In this document: piece after piece, positions 59,240 through 64,000 of the stretch
Position numbering within the stretch: the stretch's first letter is position 1
Layout of the letters: every line of letters starts with the position of its first letter
NCBI GenBank assembly: GCA_000027065.2
Contig: FN543093.2
Span: forward strand, 4,096,074 to 4,160,073
Length of the DNA: 64,000 nucleotides
Source: Cronobacter turicensis z3032
GTDB taxonomy: Bacteria; Pseudomonadota; Gammaproteobacteria; Enterobacterales; Enterobacteriaceae
Reading direction: 5' to 3'
Position numbers and translations under genes: made by a program
The notes under the pieces: generated by a model
Seen by the model: only the letters and a program-made list of their open reading frames with translations
Told to the model about the DNA's origin: nothing
Database searches by the model: none

Positions 59240-59857
59240 GTGCTGCGCGTCATTATCGGTGAGATCCCCTCGCTCAGTACCCCTCAGGCTGTTGCGCGCT
59301 GGCTGTCGCCTGCCCTGCGCGCGCAACAGCCGTCGGGCAAACGTCAGGCGAGCTGGCTTGCCGGACGAGTGATGCTGGCCTGGGCTGTCGGTACGCGCGG
59401 GCTGCCGCCGCTTGAAACAGACCCCCACGGCAAACCTTTTCTGCCGCACCGTCCGGAGCTGGCCTTTAACCTGAGCCACAGCGATGGCGTTGTGGCGCTG
59501 ACTCTTAGCGATGCGGGAGCGGTGGGCTGCGATATCGAAAGGATCCGCCCGCGAGGGAGCTGGCCATCGCTGGCACGCGCGATATTCAGCGAAGAGGAAC
59601 AGGCGATGTTATCCGCGCTGCCTGAGGAAGCCAGGCTGCCGGCGTTCTGGCAATGCTGGACCCGGCGTGAAGCGCATCTCAAACAGCGAGGCGGCGCAGT
59701 GTGGGAACTCTTACAGGCGCCAGCTATTCTCACGCCGCCTGAAGGCGTTTTTCTCAGTGATTGCCGCATTGAGGATCTACAGATAGCGGTTTGCGCCTGC
59801 GTGCCGTGCAAGGATATCGGCAAACGCCTCGAATCCCTGACGCTCGCCTCGCTTTAA
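59240..59857 (+). CDS. acpT: 4'-Phosphopantetheinyl transferase AcpT
   Basis: A 205-residue Sfp/AcpT-type enzyme that converts apo carrier proteins to their active form using CoA. Motifs: NLSHSDGVVAL (about 74-84), VGCDIERIRPR (Mg-binding Asp, about 94-104) and WTRREAHLKQRG (about 137-148). GTG start, two bases after apeR. E. coli K-12 has acpT here without its carrier-protein genes, so this locus shows the ancestral arrangement with ApeE and ApeF as likely substrates. Confidence 0.92.
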   Translation: MLRVIIGEIPSLSTPQAVARWLSPALRAQQPSGKRQASWLAGRVMLAWAVGTRGLPPLETDPHGKPFLPHRPELAFNLSHSDGVVALTLSDAGAVGCDIERIRPRGSWPSLARAIFSEEEQAMLSALPEEARLPAFWQCWTRREAHLKQRGGAVWELLQAPAILTPPEGVFLSDCRIEDLQIAVCACVPCKDIGKRLESLTLASL

Positions 59858-59861
59858 CGAA

Positions 59862-60371
59862 TCACACCACGCGCCGCGCCGCAAGATAACGTGCGCGCCA
59901 GTAGTCGTTGCTGAGGCTGGAGATGGTCACGCCTTTTTCTTTCGAGGCGTGGATGAACTGATTGTCACCGATATAAACCCCCACATGGCGCTGTTGCGGG
60001 CCGGTGCTGAAAAACACCAGATCCCCCGGTTGCAGCGCCGTTTTTCTTACCGCTTTGCCCTTTTTGAGCTGCTGCCAGGTCGTGCGCGGCAGTGAAACGC
60101 TTGCCGATTCGGCAAACAGATGCTGCATCAGCGCGGAGCAATCGACGCCGCGGTGCGTCGTGCCGCCTAAGTGATAACGGGTGCCCTTCCAGCCTGCATA
60201 ACGGCTTAACAATGCGTGTTTAAGCCGCGGGTGCTGCGGCGTGGACATATGAAAGCGAGAGGAGAAGCCCGGCGCGGCATCGTGATAATGCCAGGACGGG
60301 GGCAGCGCGGCGCTGAAGGCCGGGGCTGCAAGCAGTGAGGTAAAATAAAAAAACATTATTAAAAAACGCAT
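59862..60371 (-). CDS. NlpC/P60-family cysteine peptidase
   Basis: A 169-residue peptidase likely cutting peptidoglycan stem peptides. A signal peptide is predicted to about residue 20 (FYFTSLLAAPAFSA). The catalytic residues are Cys78 in GVDCSALM, His129 in RHVGVY and His141 in QFIHAS, all in the usual order. It has no lipobox, unlike MepS, and no SH3 domain. Convergent with acpT (5-base gap). Not part of the APE operon by direction. Confidence 0.88.
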   Translation of the reverse strand: MRFLIMFFYFTSLLAAPAFSAALPPSWHYHDAAPGFSSRFHMSTPQHPRLKHALLSRYAGWKGTRYHLGGTTHRGVDCSALMQHLFAESASVSLPRTTWQQLKKGKAVRKTALQPGDLVFFSTGPQQRHVGVYIGDNQFIHASKEKGVTISSLSNDYWRARYLAARRVV

Positions 60372-60676
60372 CGCGATCGTTACCGTCTCGTGTTGTTGCT
60401 CCTTACCCGGTCAGGAAGTGCGCTCCGTATGTGCTTCCTCTGACGGGGCGCAACGTTAACGGCTGGCGATAAAACAGACTATCGACTCTCACTACATTCG
60501 TTTGTTACTCCTCTTTCATCGACCCCGACACGCGCTGCGCAACCCGTTCATTCGCCGAAGAATAAACGCCATTTTTATACGCCAGGCCTTTCTTTTTACG
60601 GGATTTTTACACCGCCGCCTGCAGGAAAACGCTAGCCTTTGACCATCGCCCGAGCGGCTCACAAGAAGCGTGACCT
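60372..60676. promoter_or_regulatory. Divergent intergenic region between the NlpC/P60 gene and the GS-like gene
   Basis: 305 bases without a credible gene. It should hold both promoters. I see no clear operator; CATTTTTATACGCC near 60570 could supply a -10 (TATACG-like) for the rightward operon. Confidence 0.4.
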
Positions 60677-62080
60677 ATGTTCTCCTTTGCCCTTACTCCC
60701 TGGTTTAAACCCCTGAGCCCGACAGCGGCGCCTTCCGGTCAGGAACCGATGATGTTCTCTACGTTGCTGAATACCTGGATGCTGGCGGGCGCGCCGGTTT
60801 CCTTTCGTCAGGAGGCCGACGCTTACCTGCGTGAATATCCGCATACCCGCCACGTCGATATTTATCTGCATGACCTGAACGGCTGCCGCCGCGGCAAGCG
60901 CATCAGCGCTGAGAGCCTGCGCGCGCTGGCGCAGGGCTGCTATTTCCCGCTGTCGGTGTATGCCATGGATACCGAGGGGCGCGTCGTTGAAAGCGCCGTC
61001 GCCCGGCACGAGCCGGACAGGCTCTGCCTGCCGGTCAGCGGCACGCTGCGCCCCTGCGCAAGCGATCCGGAACATCACGCCCAGTTACTGCTCGCGATGC
61101 AGGACCCTGACGGCGCAGGCTGCGCGCTGGAGCCGCGCGTCGTGCTGGAGCGCCTGCTGGCGCAGTTCCATGCGCGCGGCATCTATCCGGTCATCGCGCC
61201 GGAGGTGGAGTTTTATTTACAGGCGCAGGACGGCGCGCCGCCGACGTCGCGCTGTTTTGATATCGACATGCCGGGCCGCGACAGCGCGCTGCTGGAGGCG
61301 ATGGAAACCGAAGCGCGACGCCAGGGTTTGCCTGTCTGCGGCATCGTGGCGGAAGCGGAAGCGGGCCAGTTCGAACTCAATTTTAACCACACCCCGCGCG
61401 TGGTGGAGATGTGCGATCGGGTGCTGGCGGCGCGGCGGCTGGCGCATCAGGTGGCGGAAAAACAGGGCTACTTCGCAAGTTTTATGGCCAAACCGCGTTC
61501 TGAGCTGGCAGGCAGCGGCCTGCACGTTCATATCAGCCTGAACGACGCGCAGGGCAATAACCTTTTCACGGGCGCGGCGGGCAGCCCGAACGTAATGATG
61601 CGCCGCAGCCTGAGCGGCCTGCTGGCGCTGATGCCCGCAAGCGTCGCGCTGGTCACGCCGGGCGCGAATGCCTTCCGGCGGCTGCGTAAGAGCCTGAACG
61701 AACCGCTGTTTTCCTCGTGGGGCTATAACGATCGCTCGGCGGCGCTGCGCCTGCCCTGCGCGGACCCGACCCGTCAACGTATCGAATACCGGCTGGCGAG
61801 CGCCGACGCCAACCCGTATCTCGTGGCGGCCGCGGCGCTCGCGGGCATTCTCTATGGCCTTGATCATCCGTTAACGCTGCCGGAGGCGGGCGCGAGCACA
61901 GATTTGCCTGCACTGCCGCTCTTCTGGCCGGACGCGCTCGCGCGTTTTCAGGAGGCGGACTGGCTTCGGCAACAGCTGGGCGCGCCGTTCAGCGACGCCT
62001 GGCTTGCCTGCAAACGTCAGGAGCTGGCCCGGTTCGAAAGTGAAGTCACCGACGCGGAAATACGCGCCCATCACCATTAA
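60677..62080 (+). CDS. Glutamine-synthetase-like ligase, gamma-glutamylputrescine synthetase (PuuA) type
   Basis: A 467-residue type-I glutamine-synthetase-fold ligase, most like PuuA. All the key catalytic positions appear kept: EVE (176-178), the AEAEAGQFELN segment (Glu226, Glu228, Glu233), GSGLHVHIS (His283/285), FRR (334-335), NDRSAALRLP (Arg353, Arg358) and IEYR (Glu370, Arg372). It should form a gamma-glutamyl amide from glutamate, ATP and an amine; the amine is unknown. It is not in a puu operon. The start is uncertain: ATG 60677 is given, but ATG 60752 has AGGA seven bases upstream. It is followed after 24 bases by a GT20-fold gene, so the two are probably one operon. Confidence 0.85.
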   Translation: MFSFALTPWFKPLSPTAAPSGQEPMMFSTLLNTWMLAGAPVSFRQEADAYLREYPHTRHVDIYLHDLNGCRRGKRISAESLRALAQGCYFPLSVYAMDTEGRVVESAVARHEPDRLCLPVSGTLRPCASDPEHHAQLLLAMQDPDGAGCALEPRVVLERLLAQFHARGIYPVIAPEVEFYLQAQDGAPPTSRCFDIDMPGRDSALLEAMETEARRQGLPVCGIVAEAEAGQFELNFNHTPRVVEMCDRVLAARRLAHQVAEKQGYFASFMAKPRSELAGSGLHVHISLNDAQGNNLFTGAAGSPNVMMRRSLSGLLALMPASVALVTPGANAFRRLRKSLNEPLFSSWGYNDRSAALRLPCADPTRQRIEYRLASADANPYLVAAAALAGILYGLDHPLTLPEAGASTDLPALPLFWPDALARFQEADWLRQQLGAPFSDAWLACKRQELARFESEVTDAEIRAHHH

Positions 62081-62104
62081 TCACGCGGAAAAAAGAGGTG
62101 AGTC

Positions 62105-63505
62105 ATGTCTCGCTTAGTCATGATATCCAGCCGCTGCGGCGTGCCGCACGGCGCCGATGCGCAGGCGGAAGCCCTGCACGACATCATGCGCCAGCGCGGC
62201 GGCCTGTGGATGGGCTGGAGCGGCGCTGTCGGCCTTGCCGGGGAACCACGCCGCATCGCGGTGCGGGAAACGGCGGGCTATACGCGCCAGCGCTGGGATA
62301 TGTCGCCTGCGGAATATACCGATTACTATCACGGCTACGTGCATCAGGCGCTGTGGCCGGTGTTCCATAACCGCCCCGATCTCGCCACGCACCAGAAAAG
62401 CGCGTTCAGCGCCTATAAAGCGTGGAACGAGGCGGTGGCGGAGATGGCGGCTGAGGAGATTTGCCCGGATGACATCGTCTGGGTGCAGGATTATCACCTG
62501 ATCCCGCTCGGACGCGGCCTGAAAGAGGCGGGCCTGCTGAACCCGTGTGGTTTCTTTTTGCATCAGCCGTTCCCGCCAGGCGATGTGTTCAGAACGCTGC
62601 CGGAGCATGACTGGCTGATGCGCTCGCTCTTTTTCTACGATCTGATTGGGTTTCAGTCCGGCAGCGATGTGAATAATTTCCTGCTGTGCGTGATGCGCCA
62701 CTACCGCACGGAGCGGCTGTCCGCCACCACGCTTCGGGTCAACGGTCACATTATTAACGTCGGCGTGTTTCCCTGCGGCGTGGCGACGCATCGCCCGACA
62801 CGCCACGCGCCGCTCGCCCAAAAAAACGGCGCGTTATATTCGCGTAAGCTTATCGTCAGCGACGATGTGATAAACGATATCAGCGGCATTCACTACCGTA
62901 TCGACGCCATGCGTAACCTGCTGAACAACCATCCGCAATACCTGCGCGACGTCACGCTGTTGCAGCTGAGCGACCCGGCGAAAGAGTACCCGCACTTCTC
63001 GCCGCAGCTTGAGCGGCAGCTGGCGCGCTTTTGCAGCGAAGTGAACGGCGCGTTTGGCGATTTGAGCTGGTTCCCGGTGAATTATCTGCATAACGACGCG
63101 CTGAACCGGCGCGCTATCGCCGGGATTTACGCACGCTCCCGCGCCGCGCTGTTTACGCCACTGTCAGAAGGCGTGAGCCTGAGCGCGAAAGCCTATGTCC
63201 TGGCGCAGGACGCCGCCGATCCGGGCGTGCTGATCCTCTCGCAGTGCAGCGGCACGGCGGAGCAGCTGAAAGGCGCGATGGTGGTCAACCCGTATGACGC
63301 CAGCGAGCTTAGCGAAGCGCTGCATTCGGCGCTCGCGATGCCGCTGGCGGAGCGAAAACAGCGCCATGCGGCGCTGCTCACGCAGGTGCGACAGTATGAT
63401 AATCAGTGGTGGGCGAGCGCCTTTCTCGACGCGCTGGATGGCATGCCCGCGCCGCCGCGCTTTCCACGCCAGCGCGGTATTTTCACGCCGCAGAATCTCT
63501 ACTGA
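62105..63505 (+). CDS. GT20 (trehalose-6-phosphate synthase)-fold protein with donor-site residues substituted
   Basis: A 466-residue OtsA-like protein; start MSRLVMISSR, with AGAGGTG upstream. The acceptor-side residues of OtsA are kept: Arg10, Trp38 in GGLWMGWSG, Tyr75, Trp84, Asp129 in VQDYHL and His153 in FFLHQPFP. Donor-side residues are not. The GG loop is Asp-Ala (18-19). The Arg/Lys pair of VERLDYSKG is replaced in SDDVINDISG (252-261), so Arg262 becomes Val and Lys267 becomes Ser by alignment. RDGMNLVAKEY becomes SEGVSLSAKAY (354-364), so Asp361 is Glu and Glu369 is Ala. It is unlikely to make trehalose-6-phosphate from UDP-glucose. A regulatory or altered-chemistry partner of the GS-like enzyme is my inference. 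There is no otsB beside it. Confidence 0.85.
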   Translation: MSRLVMISSRCGVPHGADAQAEALHDIMRQRGGLWMGWSGAVGLAGEPRRIAVRETAGYTRQRWDMSPAEYTDYYHGYVHQALWPVFHNRPDLATHQKSAFSAYKAWNEAVAEMAAEEICPDDIVWVQDYHLIPLGRGLKEAGLLNPCGFFLHQPFPPGDVFRTLPEHDWLMRSLFFYDLIGFQSGSDVNNFLLCVMRHYRTERLSATTLRVNGHIINVGVFPCGVATHRPTRHAPLAQKNGALYSRKLIVSDDVINDISGIHYRIDAMRNLLNNHPQYLRDVTLLQLSDPAKEYPHFSPQLERQLARFCSEVNGAFGDLSWFPVNYLHNDALNRRAIAGIYARSRAALFTPLSEGVSLSAKAYVLAQDAADPGVLILSQCSGTAEQLKGAMVVNPYDASELSEALHSALAMPLAERKQRHAALLTQVRQYDNQWWASAFLDALDGMPAPPRFPRQRGIFTPQNLY

Positions 63506-63510
63506 CGACG

Positions 63511-64000
63511 TTATTCGGCAAGCGCCTGGGCGCAGGCCCAGGCAGAGCTCCAGGCCCACTGGAAGTTATAACCGCCCAGCCAGCCGGTGACGTCCACGAC
63601 TTCGCCGATAAAATAGAGCCCCGGCACGTTGCGCGCCTCCATGGTGCGGGAGGAAAGCTCATGGGTATCCACCCCGCCGAGCGTCACTTCCGCAGTGCGG
63701 TAGCCTTCGGTGCCGTTGGGCTGGACGCGCCAGCCGTGCAGCGTCTCCAGGAGTTCCTGCTGCTGACGGCTGTTGAGCTGTTTCAGCGTCACATCCGGAA
63801 GTTGCCCGAGGCTTTGCAGGCACTCCACCAGCCGCTTCGGCAGCAGCATGGCGAGCGTGTTTTTCAGGCTCTGATTCGGATGCGCGGCGCGCTGTTCGTC
63901 GATAAACGCCCCGGCGTCCGTATCCGGCAGGAGGTTAACGGTGACCCACTCCCCCGGCTGCCAGTAGCTGGAGATCTGCAAAATCGCCGGGCCGGAAAGC
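63511..64000 (-). CDS. yhiN: Flavoprotein YhiN, C-terminal part (cut by window edge)
   Basis: C-terminal ~162 codons of a HI0933/YhiN-family FAD-dependent oxidoreductase. Landmarks are GEVVDVTGWLGGYNFQWAWSSAWACA, the FAD-binding C-terminal segment, and VTLGGVDTHELSSRTMEARNVPGLYF before it. The N-terminal FAD-binding part lies beyond base 64000. It is convergent with the GT20-fold gene, whose stop lies five bases away. Function in E. coli is unknown. Confidence 0.93.
   Translation of the reverse strand, partial: LSGPAILQISSYWQPGEWVTVNLLPDTDAGAFIDEQRAAHPNQSLKNTLAMLLPKRLVECLQSLGQLPDVTLKQLNSRQQQELLETLHGWRVQPNGTEGYRTAEVTLGGVDTHELSSRTMEARNVPGLYFIGEVVDVTGWLGGYNFQWAWSSAWACAQALAE

Noticed and set aside
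62105..63505. Functional trehalose-6-phosphate synthase OtsA
   Set aside because: Donor-binding and catalytic positions are substituted and no otsB is adjacent; calling it OtsA would be misleading.

Overview
This window is chromosomal DNA of a GC-rich member of the Enterobacteriaceae. Gene order follows the Escherichia coli asd-yhgN ... gnt ... ugp ... liv ... rpoH-ftsXEY ... zntA ... yhhQ-dcrB-yhhS-yhhT ... yhiN segment almost gene for gene. Protein lengths and motifs match the E. coli products closely. The overall composition, the GTAG-headed REP-like repeats and the lineage-specific insertions suggest Cronobacter or a near relative (Franconibacter, Siccibacter, Enterobacter). The genus is an inference.

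Layout. 1-2500: asd (partial), yhgN, then an AT-richer two-gene insertion encoding a lysozyme-fold-like protein and a small membrane protein. 2500-5515: gluconate operon gntR-gntK-gntU with GntR-type operators. 5600-8300: yhhW, yhhX, the iron-stress sRNA RyhB with its Fur box, yhhY. 8469-16014: ggt, yhhA and the phosphate-regulated ugpBAECQ operon, with REP-like repeats inside it and a Pho box ahead of it. 16151-22400: branched-chain amino acid ABC system livHMGF and livJ, with panM. The second binding protein, livK, is collapsed to an 81-codon remnant. An ERIC element touches the livJ stop. 22650-27138: lineage-specific amino acid permease, PuuE/GabT-like aminotransferase and a divergent MocR-type regulator sharing a perfect 12-bp inverted-repeat operator candidate. 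27187-36161: rpoH (with a sigma-E promoter), ftsX-ftsE-ftsY, rsmD, yhhL, yhhM, yhhN, and zntA with a ZntR operator. 36279-39118: a DctPQM TRAP transporter inserted between zntA and tusA. 39306-43493: tusA, yhhQ, dcrB, yhhS, yhhT.

44072-59857 is a complete aryl polyene (APE) gene cluster: lipoprotein, methyltransferase, ketosynthases and chain-length factor, two acyl carrier proteins, dehydratases, ketoreductase, acyl ligase, acyltransferases, thioesterase, LolA-like carrier, MMPL exporter and outer-membrane-type lipoprotein. It ends with the phosphopantetheinyl transferase AcpT that would activate its carrier proteins. E. coli K-12 keeps only acpT at this site. Most genes overlap by 4-30 bp, so the cluster probably works as one long translationally coupled operon behind an AT-rich promoter region.

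59862-64000: an NlpC/P60 hydrolase, then a two-gene operon pairing an apparently intact PuuA-like glutamine synthetase with a trehalose-6-phosphate-synthase-fold (GT20) protein, then partial yhiN. In the GT20 protein the nucleotide-sugar donor residues are substituted while the sugar-phosphate acceptor residues remain. This pair is the best candidate for an undescribed system in the window.
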